The notes beneath the pieces were generated by a model. The model was not told the origin of the DNA. It saw only the letters and a program-made list of their open reading frames with translations, and ran no database searches. Positions 12,953 to 24,932 of a stretch of 64,000 nt of DNA are shown piece by piece (within the stretch, counting starts at the first letter, position 1; each line of letters begins with the position of its first letter). This stretch comes from Medicago truncatula (lineage: Eukaryota > Streptophyta > Magnoliopsida > Fabales > Fabaceae), in assembly GCF_003473485.1 (NCBI RefSeq), contig NC_053046.1:7884001-7948000 (forward strand), given 5' to 3'. A program made the translations under genes and the position numbers.

Positions 12953-14107
12953 AAATGAATTTCCTCAGCATTCTCAAGTCATAATATCCTTGTGATACCA
13001 TTGTGGGGGGAATACATATCACATGCTTGATAAGAGCCAGTTTGGATTGATGGATAGCAGATATGATTTATATATGGTGTGCCTTAATCTTTGTGAATGT
13101 GTGTGATATATTGGTTTTGCCTTTCTTGAGAATATTACTAAATCTCATATTGTAGCATTCTTAGCTCTAAATATTCATTCGCAATACATCTGCTGCTTAA
13201 TTTTGGACTGCAACAGCAGGTATTGTAATTGTAATGTATAGTGGTGGTGGTGGTTATGTTTACAGTAGGCACTGTAACAGTAGGGCTTGTTAATTGTTAG
13301 AATAGCTTATAGTTTTCCCTTTTCCCTCATCCTGTCAACATCCTAGAGACCAGTTTCCAATTTTATTTTGTTTATTCTTATTGTGTATATATTAAACACT
13401 TCTAGATTTTAAGCCTTAATGTGCTTGTTATTATTGTTATTGTTTGACAAAAGTATTTAATTATTTAATTGTAATAACTATTAAATATTTGATGACTCAG
13501 GAGCAAGCATAAACAAATCAAGCATAAATAAATTATTTGGCATTGTTGTAGAATAGATTATGTAGTGGAAACTTTCACTAGAAAAATTAGATTAGTAAGA
13601 AGGCTGTTTACAGCATCAGCAGCAACAAGACTGAGAATGGTGTTTCTTATTGAAACCTATCGACTGGCAACAAGATCTGTTATTTCTCTCATCAATTTAT
13701 CATCCTATTTGCAAACTCTATTGTGTCACTGATTGAAAAATTCAACCTTGGTGTCATCCGAAATTAGAGAGTTACCCGTTGAACTCGTGCCAAATAGGTA
13801 TGTATGCACCACCTGCATATTTGGATGATAACCAATGACAATCGAGCGACAACAGCAATACACATGTGTGGTGAGAAATACAATGCAACTATATATTATA
13901 AGTGAAAATTCGCTAAATTTAAATTTAGTTGCAGGGCTATAAAACAACATACAGGTTAAAATTCCAGATACAACAACTAACATAAAAGATAATACTAATG
14001 ACTGATAGTCAGGCTGCATTTCACCATGCTGAAGAATTGTGCATAACAAATTATATTATACATATATATAGATGAAAAAAAACCAGCGGACTATGACCAT
14101 AAGGATC
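12953..14107. other. Convergent 3' region between U-box and tubby genes
   Basis: About 1.15 kb between the two stop codons, which face each other. It must contain both 3' UTRs. AT-rich with a GTGGTGGTGG run near 13242. The 107-residue minus-strand frame at 13726-14049 has hydrophobic stretches but no family motif and lies where the tubby gene's 3' UTR is expected; not called. Confidence 0.6.
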
Positions 14108-16614
14108 TCATTCACATGCTGGTTTTGTATCAAAGCTGCTCAAGCATATCGCAAAGGCTTGGAAGGCAGAGAGTGGATAACGGTAATCCATAGTAAATAT
14201 ATCTTTTCCAATCTTTCCAAACTGCAAGATAACCTTCTCTTGCTCTGCAGGAGGAACATTATGAGATGGCTCAACAGCAGCCACAAGTTGAAAGTTCTTA
14301 ACTGAAGCCACTGTAACGCGGCCCTTGAAATTTAGGCACCAGCATTGCAGCTGTTCATGCCATCTGGGAGACTTGTTTTTGAGTACCAGAGACTCAAATG
14401 GCCCTTGGCTCTGTACCGACAACTCTGTGAGGGTTGAATTGCTTAAATCTCCAATTGGATCTTTACCTTTTTGTTCTTGTGCTGACACAGAACAAAAATG
14501 ATCATCAGTAATTTGAGGAAAAGATGTAGGAGTTGGAGCATTCCCCCCTTCCTGAACAGCTGAGACAGGTATAGAATTCATGATGCAATTCATTCTTCTC
14601 GGCCCTCTAGTGCGGAGAACATTCAGCTCATAGGCAACGGTGCTAACAATGTAGTTACATGCTGGAACTCTCGGAGACACCTGCCTAGGATGAAATCTCC
14701 TACTGGACCGGCTATTTGGTTGAACTCCAGCTCCGTGTGGAGGTTGGCTGTCATATATGGTGAACTTAGTTCCCAAAAAGTTGGACCTGTCAAAATTTAT
14801 CATTAGTTAGCAGATAGAATAAAGAGTGTTGGAAATTTGAAAAGTGGGCAAGTAAAATTTCTATCAACCAATACTTACCTGAGTTTTCCAACATACGCAT
14901 TGCTGGAACGAGAAAAATCATCAGCAACCAAAGATATGATGAAGTCAGTGCCGGTTGCCCTCCTTATCTTTTTGGCAGCTAATAACAGCTTATCAGTCTC
15001 ATTTTCAGCTGTATAAGAAAAAATAGAAGAGAACAAGCTTCTCAAATACCAATTTCAAAATCATTAAGGTGAATTGAACGGAGGAAAACAAAGCACAAAT
15101 CGGTTGAGGCGTATCCATAGGTTCAGCCAATTTCTGTCCCATTCAAGTAAGAAGTTCAAAAAAAAAAAAAAAAAAAAAATCGTTGTGTCAATGTCTCAGT
15201 TGAAACTGGAAGTAAACAACTTCAACTTCAATCCACTAATGAAAAAGAACATCTATTTGCAGTTTTTTGACTCAAATTTTCGTTATCTCATTTCATACTA
15301 TGACTCCAAAGAAATGCACTTCTAGTTTTTCAATGAAAAAAAGAAGTTCATTCATATAGATCTAAAATCTGACAGCCTTAGGGTGGACCGGCACTTTAAA
15401 ATCACCCAAATAAAGGGAAACAAATGAGTTGAGTTTTGAGGCACCCATACTCCCGTCTCCCTTTTTTATGTCGAATCGACATCGAACAATTAATTTCTCA
15501 ACTATGAGGCAATGTTGATTGCATCACAGTTTTAAGCAATTTTCAAGGATCGGTCTGATGCGGTCTACGCCGTAGAATTAGCCCTAAAATTTAGCATTAC
15601 AATAAAAAAATCAATTTTGTCTATTTATTATTTAGAATATCTCACACACACATGTGCACGTGTCCGAACACCAAGTAATTAATTTAAGAAAGTTCTCAAG
15701 ATGATGACGTGATCGTGATGTGTAGTGAATTTGATTTAGAAAATCGATTTTGTATATTTATTATTTAGAATATCTCACACATGTGCACGTGATCGAAACC
15801 AAGTAATGCACATGTTCGAACACCAAGTAATTAATTTGAGAAAATTCTCAAGATGATGACGTAATTGTGATGTGTAGTGATTTGATTTATATATGAAAAA
15901 CCCTACATATTTAGTGCAATAAAATAGCCGTTGAACTTCAAGATCTAAATTCATAAACTCCAAATTTTCAAAAGTGATTCAAAATTCAAATGCAAGATGA
16001 CACCCTTTGAGAAAAAAGAATGAAAGAAATCGTGTACATCTGCAACATTATCCACATTGAAGCAAACTTACATGGCACCAGTCCATAGTACAATAGATAC
16101 GCAGAAGTTTCTCTGTCCCTCCTGATGAAGCACTGTATCGGAGAATCACGAGGACCCGGCTATTCATAAACAAAAAGTAAAGAGCATAAGATATGGAACA
16201 ACCAAAATGGAAAAGAAGCAAAAAACGATTGCGCCAAAAAAGGAGTGAAGAATTAATCACCTGCTTTAACGAAATAGGAAACGTCAACCTTCCACACTCT
16301 TCGGGAGTCTGAACAATCTCTTGTGTAACGGCCCTCCATGATTTACACACAGAAGCACAAGAAACGACAACAGCACGTGCAGGCCAAGAAGTCTCGGTCT
16401 CTTCTACCCTTCGAATTATATCAAGTAGCAATTCAGATGGTATATTAGCCCATTGTCCCTGCTGAATAGGTTCAAGTGATGTTAGAGTGATATCAGGAAC
16501 AATATGCGACTTTGTCCGACGCTGTGAATGCCTACTTGCCACACCTCTCCTCGACGTATTACCAATCCCATCCCTCATCTCCTTGAGTTCCCGTACAATG
16601 CTTCTCAACGACAT
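14108..16614 (-). CDS. TLP2: Tubby-like F-box protein, TLP2-like
   Basis: Four coding exons on the minus strand: 16614-16261, 16159-16072, 15008-14879 and 14786-14108, joining in phase to 416 residues. The N-terminus [16 protein letters not shown] is followed by an F-box (about 54-115: [23 protein letters not shown]) and a complete tubby domain (about 118-416) with [58 protein letters not shown] and the C-terminal DTKPACE. Plant TLPs combine SKP1 binding through the F-box with phosphoinositide binding through the tubby barrel. They can be released from the plasma membrane under stress. The family is usually 390-450 residues, so this copy looks intact. A probable extra 5' UTR exon ends at an acceptor near 16653. 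Among Arabidopsis members it reads closest to TLP2 from memory. Confidence 0.95.
15608..15886. repeat. Tandem duplication inside tubby intron 2
   Basis: Two units of about 134 bp (about 15608-15741 and 15742-15886) share ATTTATTATTTAGAATATCTC, ACCAAGTAATTAATTT and CTCAAGATGATGACGT in the same order, with several substitutions and a small insertion in the second. They lie in the intron between 15009 and 16071 of the tubby-like gene and contain paired CACATGTGCACGTG motifs. Confidence 0.85.
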
Positions 16615-16652
16615 TTTTGCTCAGCATATCAATCTTACTTCCACCGCAATTA

Positions 16653-17863
16653 CTGCAAACATCAAAACAGATTCAAAATCATTCTCCACTCTAAAGTTGA
16701 GAAAAACATGCTTAAGTTATGATAATGTGAACTGAACCAAATTTTCGTATGCTAATATCTATACACATGCAAATAATATAACAACTACAAAGTACAAATA
16801 GATACACCGGATGCAGACATAGCTCTAGATTCAATGCATTGAAACCCTAACTAACACAATTTTACAAAACCTAAAAACAAGAAAAACCCACATTCACATC
16901 AAAAAACCCTATTTGCTCACATTCATAAATCATTATAAAAATGTTTACCCACATCACAAAAACCTAGCTTTTTGCAAATACTTCGTTTTAGTATCACAAA
17001 AGAACACATTTTTCAATCCAACAACAACATAACAAACAATAACCTAAAAACATCATCATCAACAGCAACAAAAACAAAAACTTCATATTGTATATATCAC
17101 GAATTCCAACTATTTACAAACATCATGGTCCCAACGATCTACAAATTGTGATAATAATTTACAAAAATGTATTAAAAAACAAAAAATAATAATCACAATG
17201 AAAAATGACCCAACATCTGAAAAATCCTTAAACGAACAAATCAGCTAAAAAAATCACAACTTGAGAAGCAAAACCTTGATAATGAAGCTTCTAAAACCCG
17301 GATCCATAAAACAAGAAGAACCAAATCGGAGAAACAGAGGCAGAAAAACACGCAGGTTTTTAAGGCGGTTAAGGAGATGAAGGAGGCGTTGAAAATTCCG
17401 GCGAAAACCCGAGGAGGGTCCGCCACCAACACCGCCGTGAAAAATGGATTCCGCAACCGGAATGGTGTGGCATGAAACGGATCCAACCTATGTTTATGTT
17501 ATGAGTAAAAAAAATCTTAATTTAGTAAATAAATAACGTTACAGAAAGCGAAACCTTAATTTATTGCTGGACATAATCTAGTGCTTCGATCTATGATGCA
17601 ACCTAGCTCTTAGATGATGACACGTGGTGATCATGTTCGTTAGTTTTTGAGATTGAGGATTTAGTTTATTTAGGAGTGAGTGAATTATCGTGTTCCTGTC
17701 TTAATCTTGTCTTGTCTTGTTTAATGAGGAAATAAAAATGTGTTATCTTTTGGTGTGAACCATAAGTCTTTACGCGCGCAACTGTAGATACTAGTTAAAT
17801 AAGATTGTAATAAATGGTAAATTTATTTATCAACCGATTTAACAGTAACCGATTTAACACTGT
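16653..17863. other. Tubby 5' region and upstream spacer
   Basis: Acceptor-like CAG on the minus strand at 16653-16655 precedes a short leader and the ATG at 16614, so the gene likely has a leader intron. A GC-richer block at about 17240-17490 (GCGGAAAACCCGAGGAGGGTCC on the plus strand begins it in part) is the best candidate for the first, non-coding exon. The 81-residue frame there has no family match. Upstream of about 17500 nothing else was recognised. Confidence 0.5.
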
Positions 17864-17879
17864 TAAATGTATAACATTT

Positions 17880-18523
17880 TTTTGTGTGGTGTTACAATAT
17901 AACAAAGAAAAAAGAAAAGGAAAAAAAACTAAAATGCTAACTAATTAGTTTGTCTCTTAGAATGAGAGACGTTAAGAGGACGATTCCAGTGAGTTGAGCA
18001 GGCGGAGTAGGAAGCCTCCTTACCATAAAGTCAACACAGATGTTATGAACTAAATTTACAGTCTCATGATGCAAGGCATCCGAGATTTCTAGTAACACAG
18101 AGGCATATACATGTAAACTTGTATTTTTCAAGTTGTGAATATGATTTACCGTTTCTAAACAATCACTCTCACAAATAATGCTTGTATAACCAAGATCATA
18201 TCAAGTAGCAATCCCAAGTTAAATAGCCGAAGTTCTGCCAAGATTGCATCACTGCCATTTTTAAAGTGAGTGAACCCTGCTATTCAACTACTATCATGGC
18301 CACGAACAACTCTACCAACTCCTAGACGGGAGATGTCTTCAAGAAAGTTGTCTTCCACATTAATTTTGATGAGACCCTTATGAGGTGGTTTCCAACGCGA
18401 TAAGATGTGATCCATAGATGTATCATAGCTCGGAAGTTGGTAAAAAAATCATAAACTCGTCATGCAACGCTCGAGTCTTTCTCGCCACTTCTTGAATCTG
18501 CCAAAGGTGTTCTTCAAAAATAC
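17880..18523 (-). pseudogene. 5'-truncated LINE with RNase H domain
   Basis: On the minus strand a decayed RNase H-like domain is readable: RWKPPHKGLIKINVEDN, then GVGRVVRGHDSS, ILAELRLFNLGLLL and, in another frame, IICESDCLETV followed by LVHNICVDFMVRRL. Plant L1-type LINEs end in such a domain. There is an in-frame TGA and at least one frameshift, so it is dead. A run of A on the minus strand (plus-strand T run near 17878-17882) marks the 3' end. Identical 16-bp repeats, TAAATGTATAACATTT, flank it at 17864-17879 and 18524-18539. The gag/endonuclease/RT part is absent: 5' truncation at insertion. Confidence 0.88.
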
Positions 18524-18539
18524 TAAATGTATAACATTT

Positions 18540-18954
18540 AGTTAAGCTGAAAGAATATTGTTTATCTTTGAATCAATTGTTCTTTCAACTATTTTTAAAT
18601 GGCAACATGGAAAAGACAACACATTTGTTTATTTTTGACAACTTAATAAAAAATATTCACTTTAAATTTTTTACTAAATAAATTTAGAGATAATTTTCAT
18701 ACTCTGATAATATAAGATATTTTTACATGTATATTCAATCAAATAATGCCAAATATGTATTTGTAAAGATATTTTGTAAACTAACTTAAAAATGATTGGC
18801 TTCTTAAGAATAAAAAACTTAAAAAAGATTTGGTTCTTTTTTTTATTACATAAAAATAATTTGATTCACGCATACAAAAGTTTTACAATATTGGTGTAGA
18901 TAAATTATATCCATATACTTAATAGACCCGACAATGTGATTGTATTAACTCATG
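18540..18954. other. AT-rich spacer
   Basis: No gene, repeat boundary or RNA signal recognised. Confidence 0.5.
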
Positions 18955-18956
18955 TA

Positions 18957-19104
18957 CTCCCTCTCTAGTTACATTTATAAGCAAAAAATTATTTTTTAGA
19001 TTTATTGAACATCTGATGTATTTTATTTATATTATAGACAATATATATTAAATGTTTAATGAATCTAAAAATAATTTTTTGATTATAAATGTGACAAAAG
19101 GGAG
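18957..19104. mobile_element. Stowaway-like MITE
   Basis: A 148-bp element starting CTCCCTCTCTAGTTACATTT with an imperfect inverted right end (AAATGTGACAAAAGGGAG) and TA dinucleotides at 18955-18956 and 19105-19106. The CTCCCT start, TA target and small size are hallmarks of Stowaway (Tc1/Mariner-derived) MITEs. Confidence 0.88.
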
Positions 19105-19106
19105 TA

Positions 19107-19668
19107 ATATTGATCAATTATTGCATTCTTTAAATTAAATGCGAATAATTATGGTGCACACAATCAAATTTAAATAGTTGATTAGATAATGTTTTTTTTA
19201 TGGAGTTGATTAGATTAATGTTAGTAGTGTGTTACACGGGTTTAGATACTAGTTTAATACACACGACAATGAATTCATGCACAAGGATAATTGGGTAACA
19301 TTCTAACCAGTAACCAGTATATATCAACAATTTGTTTCTCTAGCTTGTCAAAAAATAAAAAATAAGGGCATTAAATTGTATATGAGAAAAGATATTTTGA
19401 CATTAAAATTTTGATATTCAATGATACACTGTCTATTAATATTTTTTATGTATAGTTTTGAAATAGTGTATCATTGTTAGAATTTGCTAAGTCATTCCTG
19501 ATCTAGTGATCTTAGTAATCCATCAGACTTCAACTCATTTGAAACTTGTTTTATCAAAAAAATAAGTGTAAGGTTTTTTTTTATATGATGAAATAAGTGC
19601 AAGTTGTAGACAAAGAAAAGGAAGAGAATAATAGTTATAAAATATCTGGAATTGATGATGGAAAACAT
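19107..19668. other. AT-rich spacer
   Basis: No gene recognised; frames are short and without motifs. Confidence 0.5.
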
Positions 19669-19671
19669 TTA

Positions 19672-20132
19672 CGGTCTGTTTGATGGTCAGGATAGGATAT
19701 AAACAGGATATGATACAAATTTGTGTAGAGATAGGATATGATAAGGACATGTTAAACATTAATCATATCATGTGTTTGATGCGCACATGAAAATAAGCAG
19801 GATATCATTATAATTTTATTAAAAAATTGCTCTCATAATTGATTAAATATTGTAAAATTGGCATCCTATTAATTATAATAGAAAATACATGTTATCATTA
19901 TTTTAAAAATGGCAGAATATAAAGATAATAAATAAGGAATGATCTTCTAATCCCATCAGGATAATTTCTAATCCAGCCTATACTCAGAATAGAAATTACA
20001 AAGGAAATTCAGAATAGGATAGGAAAATGGTTTATTTTATCCTATCCCTTTGATGCATCAAACATAAGATTTAAGCAGGATATGATTAATGTATCATATC
20101 CTGTCTCCCTATCCTGACCATCAAACAGACTC
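19672..20132. mobile_element. Tourist-like MITE (461 bp)
   Basis: Terminal inverted repeats of about 25 bp (left CGGTCTGTTTGATGGTCAGG, right reverse complement GAGTCTGTTTGATGGTCAGG) with TTA on both sides (19669-19671, 20133-20135). Further inside both arms repeat AGGATATGATA motifs, so the element folds into a long hairpin. No transposase frame. TTA targets and the ends fit PIF/Harbinger-derived Tourist elements. Confidence 0.9.
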
Positions 20133-20135
20133 TTA

Positions 20136-20925
20136 AGTGATTGGAATATATAAAGAAAGCTTACGAAGAAAATAGGATGTTGAATTATGTCAACTTTTGT
20201 ACTTTTTTTTAGCATCTTCTCTTCCTTTTCTCTGTACTTCTTCCATTCTCTTGTGTTCAAGCATGTCTATGGTCTTCTCTTTAAAAGTGCTACTATTTGT
20301 ATTGAGAGTAATATAGAGATCCCTTCATTCCAAATTGATTACTTTTATTGCATTGATTTGTAGTTAAATTCTTCGAAGGTTCCAAAACTCTTTTTTAAGG
20401 TAAAACAGTTCGAATTATATAATCTGAACTGTATCAACACAAATTCTAAATATGTTTGTAATATGTATTGTCATTTTAGGGACAATATTAATCTTCCTAA
20501 CTCTCATCCTTCTGTTTTGGGTCATTGTTACATGTTCTTAGTCAAGAATCGGATTTTCGGGCTACTTGATCGGATTGCTCCGAAACTTCCCCTATAAAAT
20601 CAGAAAACATTCAAGGACCATGACTCCCGTAGAAGAGACTTCTTACGGAACTCCGCCCCTCAAAATCTAAAATTTCATTGTTTAGACCCATTTTTCATTT
20701 TTTTAAATTTTTCATATTTTCAGAAAAATCCGAAAAAATTTGCATTAGTTTTATTTGATTTTTAGAATATTTTGGTGCTATTTTTATATTTTTATGATTT
20801 TATTTGACAGATTTTTAACATTTTTGTACTTAGTTTTTTTGTTGTTTTTAAAAGCAAAACTCAAAACTGCTGAAATGTGAGAGAGTCTGATGGCTGATTA
20901 TACATAAGAATTGATCGGATTATAA
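20136..20925. other. Spacer of unknown nature
   Basis: No coding signal. A moderately GC-richer stretch at about 20530-20660 has no recognised similarity. Confidence 0.45.
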
Positions 20926-20934
20926 AATCCGAAA

Positions 20935-21220
20935 GGGTTAATAGTGTTTTTCACCATTGTAATATATGTCATTTCCGGTTTTCGCCCCTATAAAATTTTC
21001 GGTTTGATTTGCACCCTCGTAAAAAAATTATTTTCCGGAAAACACCCCTAATAGGCCATTTTTGGAAAAAAATTTCAAGAAATTTTGGTTTTTGAATGGC
21101 CTATTAAGGGTGTTTTCCGGAAAATAAATTTTTTACGAGGGTGCAAATCAAACCGAAAATTTTATAGGGGCAAAAACCGAAAATGACATATATTACAGGG
21201 GTTAAAAACACTATTAACCC
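20935..21220. mobile_element. Mutator-type hairpin MITE (286 bp)
   Basis: Almost the whole element is one inverted repeat: GGGTTAATAGTGTTTTTCAC at the left pairs with GTTTTTAACACTATTAACCC-type sequence at the right, and the pairing continues through TTTTCCGGAAAA-containing arms to a small central loop near 21080. It is flanked by 9-bp repeats differing at one base (AATCCGAAA at 20926-20934, AATCCAAAA at 21221-21229). A 9-bp duplication with long TIRs indicates a MULE-derived element. Related to the element at 35875-36136. Confidence 0.9.
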
Positions 21221-21229
21221 AATCCAAAA

Positions 21230-22675
21230 TAGTAAACATGAATCCGAAAATCCAGAATTCACAAGGACAATTTTAGAAAGTTTACAGGGCGCAAGAGAAG
21301 GTCATGGGATGGAATTCCCAAAAAATTATAACAAGAACAACTTATTCTATCATGTCTCATGCTCACCTACCCCACATGCAAGGATCCAAAAACAAACTCA
21401 TAACCAACATAATATTTCCTTGTTCACCATTGCGCCACCAATTCATAGGAGAGAAAACAAATTTTTTGTGTGTATTACGGATCTCTGCGTATAACTGTAG
21501 AGACTAATGTTTTGAACATGATAGAATCATAATAGATCACAAAGTTCATACTTAAAAGATTTAACAATGTTGAATTTTCAAGGCTGAATTCGAACGCATA
21601 AACTTCACGAAAAAAATAATTTATGGCAAGTTATACAAAATCCTTTGTAAAAATTTCAAAAACAATTGAAAGTGTTGGTTAGACGATTGACATTTAGGAG
21701 AGAAGCCCAACAATATGTAAAGGTTGGAGGCAGCAAAAAAGAAACAAATTCCAACTTGCACGTGCTGCATCTTTACTATGTCCTCTCTGATATTTATTAT
21801 CCACTGTGGATCCTCTAAATCTAATCGTTATCCATAGCATGCTGATGGACCTACTCAGTTTTGACTTCACTTATTATATGCATAATTATTGTGTTATGTT
21901 AGTATGCAAAAATGTGATGCCTTTCGTCACACACAAAAATTATAATGCATGCATTTTCAATGGTGTGTAACATTAAATAAACATAATAAGGGAAGGTGTT
22001 CATGATCAAAGTTTCTTCCTCTTGGTGGTGGGGCTTGGTCAGTTTCAGTCCTCGTGTTGCAATGGAAGAAGTAGCTGGCATGATCTTTTTGTCACGGCTT
22101 TTCCTGTATCTTCTTTCTAAAAATGAGTTGATAATATTTATCATTTTTTCATTGACATTTATAGGCTGTCATTTCAATTTTGACAGTTGGTGAATGGTGA
22201 AATCGGTATGGGCATGCTTGTACGTAATATTTTCTATGTCTTTATGCTAGTTTCATTTTTATGACTAAAATATGTATTTGGTCGCTGAAAATATCTTGAG
22301 TTTTGATTTTGGTCTTTACAAAGAAATATTTATTTATAAGCTTTGCAAAATAATTTTTTATTTTATTTATTTTTTAAAAAAGCCATCGACTTGGTTTTCA
22401 TGTTGATTTGGCCAATTTGAGCATAAATGGTTGACCAACACTGGAATATGTTGATTTATATTTCTAAAGTGTGTATGTTTGGATCAATTTTGATTGACTA
22501 TTTAAAATATGAGTGGTGATTCATGCATACTTATAGGTGACATACACACTTAAACCTCCACACAAACATGTGACATGTGGCCTAAATCCCACATATATTT
22601 TGTCTCTCTTCCCTTTCATATATCTCTCTCCCCTCAAATATGTAGGGTGTATGGGTGGTATGAAAATATTAGTGG
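21230..22675. other. Spacer without a supportable gene
   Basis: Open frames at 21183-21494 (103 residues) and minus 21899-22144 (81 residues) carry no recognised motif or signal peptide. No RNA gene seen. Confidence 0.5.
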
Positions 22676-22684
22676 TCTACCAAT

Positions 22685-23510
22685 CAGGGCCGACCCTAAG
22701 ATTTTTGGTGTCCCGGGCGAAACAATAAATTGTGCCATTTTAATTATTCAAACATTTTTCTTCTTACTTTTTTGTTCCAAAATATTCACTTATAATCAAA
22801 GTTATCTAAACATATATTTTCAATAGAATTAATCAAAGCGAATTAAAAAGAAACATATTTTTTTTTTTTGACAAAAACAAAACGATATTCATTCATTCAA
22901 ATGAGAGATTACATCATTCAACACCGCTAAGAACGTAAAAGATGAATCTGTGAACAAACTCACAGTATCCAAGTTAATAGCATATAACAGAATAATGCCT
23001 ACAAAAAATATGATAAAACTATAGTGACCGGAATATCCATGACCTCCGGATCTGCAACGTTAATGCCAAAATCTTTGATTGAATAATCGATCTTTTAATA
23101 TGAATCAGACAAACACCGCAAGAAGACGGAAAATCAAACAATGTTGTACAAGACGACGAACAACAAACCACCACACTTAGATGATGAAATCAAAAAGAAA
23201 AAACATAGATTTATGTGAAAATCACTTATTTAGATTAAAATAGAGAGGAAAAGACGAAGAGGGATGATTTCAGGTCAAGAATGGACCCAAAACCACCCCT
23301 CGATGAAGAAACTGGAAGAGAAAAGTTAGAAAGAGAAAACTAGGGCCGGCTTGTTGGAGAGGGAGGGGAATTGGATTCCTTTCGACTTTTTCTTACCAAT
23401 TAAAATGTTGTATGTAAAAAAAAAGAAACATATCTATATAGTACTAACTACTAAGTAAAAATAATAATTTTGGTGCCCCTAAACCAATGGTGCCCTGGGC
23501 TGCCACCCCT
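22685..23510. mobile_element. hAT-like repeat element interrupted by a retroposon
   Basis: The outer element begins (C)AGGGCCGACCCTAAG and ends TGCCACCCCT. Its flanks are the same 10-base word TCTACCAATC (22676-22685 and 23511-23520), which includes an 8-bp target duplication as in hAT elements. The terminal repeats match only loosely (AGGG..G.C), so superfamily assignment is tentative. Most of its present length is the inserted retroposon 22859-23419; without it the element is about 260 bp. Confidence 0.65.
22859..23419 (-). mobile_element. Poly(A) retroposon nested in the hAT-like element
   Basis: A 561-bp insertion with a T run at its left edge, that is a poly(A) tail on the minus strand, flanked by exact 14-bp repeats AAAAAGAAACATAT (22845-22858 and 23420-23433). 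The minus strand ends GAATGAATATCGTTTTG..GTC before the A run, in the style of plant LINE 3' ends. No reading frame or splice-junction remnant was recognised, so a 5'-truncated LINE 3' region is most likely; a processed pseudogene is the alternative. Confidence 0.8.
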
Positions 23511-23520
23511 TCTACCAATC

Positions 23521-24929
23521 ATTTTCCTTAAAATATCATCTAGTAAAATGATATTAACATGATGATCGAGCGTTAACCAACACACTTGCTTAGAGAGAAA
23601 TTTTGAGTGAGAGAACATAAAATTGAGTGTAATTTAAAGTATGAACTATCTTATCTACAATGCTTCGATTGAATTCATAGCGAATGGAAGTGGTACGTTA
23701 GTTGGAAGTGATACAATATGAGGAATCTCAACACCAAAATCAACTCAAGATGGAAAGGTATGTTACTTTACTTATTGCAAATTGAATGTGTGGCTCTTTT
23801 GTTATTTGAGTACAAGCAACATAATTTGAGGTTTTTTAGAGTTTTTTTCCGAGTCTTTTCTTGCTTATTCTAAGATTTAGAGATGATTTATAGTGAGTTT
23901 ATCTCATGGTTTAGGACAGGATTTGTAAAGTTTCATTTTGAGTCGTTGTATGTCCCTTTCTTTCCTCTAAAGACAACTTTCTAGGTGTTTCGAGTTTTTT
24001 TGTGTGTAGATCATGAGATTGAGCCAATCAGAGACATCTCATAGAAGTTATGGAAGTAAGAAGACCAATCTAAGTACAATGAAGATTATGAAGTCCAAAC
24101 AACGTCTCAAGTTCCAAGCTCATATTAAAAATGAAAATAGATGCAAAATGAAGAAAACAAGAAAAAATGCCCCTTGTCCATACGCCCCCTCGCGACCTAA
24201 AGGTCGCAAATATGATGAAACTGACTGGTACATGTCGTGCACAGACTTGCGTGCCCCACCCACTGATGATAGAAAAACAACTTTTGTTGTTTTTAAGTCA
24301 TGCACACCATGCACGTGCAACACATAAATTGCATATTTAAGTGTCTATTTCACCCATAGTTAGGTATTCAGAATTCTGATGGCTTAGAGACATATATGTG
24401 CGACTAGAAACAGTGTTTTTCAATCTTGTTTGAGATTGAGGCTAATTTTCTTCACTTCATGTATGTTTAATTTCTATAATATTTTATGATGTATTTTGAT
24501 TCTATGAGCAATTAAACACTTTTAGATTAAAGTTAAATGGTGAATCTCTATCGAGTTATCGAACCATGTAATTTATATTGTTCTATTTTGATGCAATTTG
24601 AATTATGCTTATTTACTATAACCTGTTTTTACTGCTTTTGAATTTTTTTATCAATCATGAATCGAATCTCGGTTTTAGATCGCTACTAACCATAAGTTAA
24701 ACAATCGAATCTAGATATAGTATTTACTAAGGTATTCGCCTAGACATAGGGGATTAATTCGTATAGCATAGGCTGACATACATTCATGCTTTTGATAATA
24801 TATATATTCCGATAAGAGATTAAGTTCTATATTAGATAAACGGGTCATTAGACCGTAGCAGGATATGTCTACTTTGTTAGGCATCGTAAATATAAATTTT
24901 AAATTGTAATTGAACTAGGAATTTGAATC
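23521..24929. other. Repeat-like spacer, perhaps decayed LTR sequence
   Basis: The stretch 24340-24900 has the texture of non-coding LTR-retrotransposon sequence, but no ends, primer site or coding domain were found. The 104-residue frame at 24013-24327 has no recognised motif. Confidence 0.3.
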
Positions 24930-24932
24930 GAA

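Noticed and set aside
13726-14049. 107-residue hydrophobic frame downstream of the tubby gene
   Set aside because: Lies in the expected 3' UTR on the same strand, lacks a family motif, and long chance frames are common in such DNA.
14072-14305. Plus-strand frame over the tubby exon
   Set aside because: Antisense shadow of the conserved tubby domain.
17241-17486. 81-residue minus-strand frame as an N-terminal extension of the tubby protein
   Set aside because: Cannot be joined in frame to the start exon and the known family begins at MSLRS; better explained as leader exon sequence.
21899-22144. 81-residue frame as a small secreted peptide
   Set aside because: No signal peptide and no conserved C-terminal peptide motif (CLE, IDA, RALF or NCR cysteine patterns absent).
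24013-24327. 104-residue basic/Cys-containing frame
   Set aside because: Composition is irregular, no recognised fold or family, both strands open over much of it.
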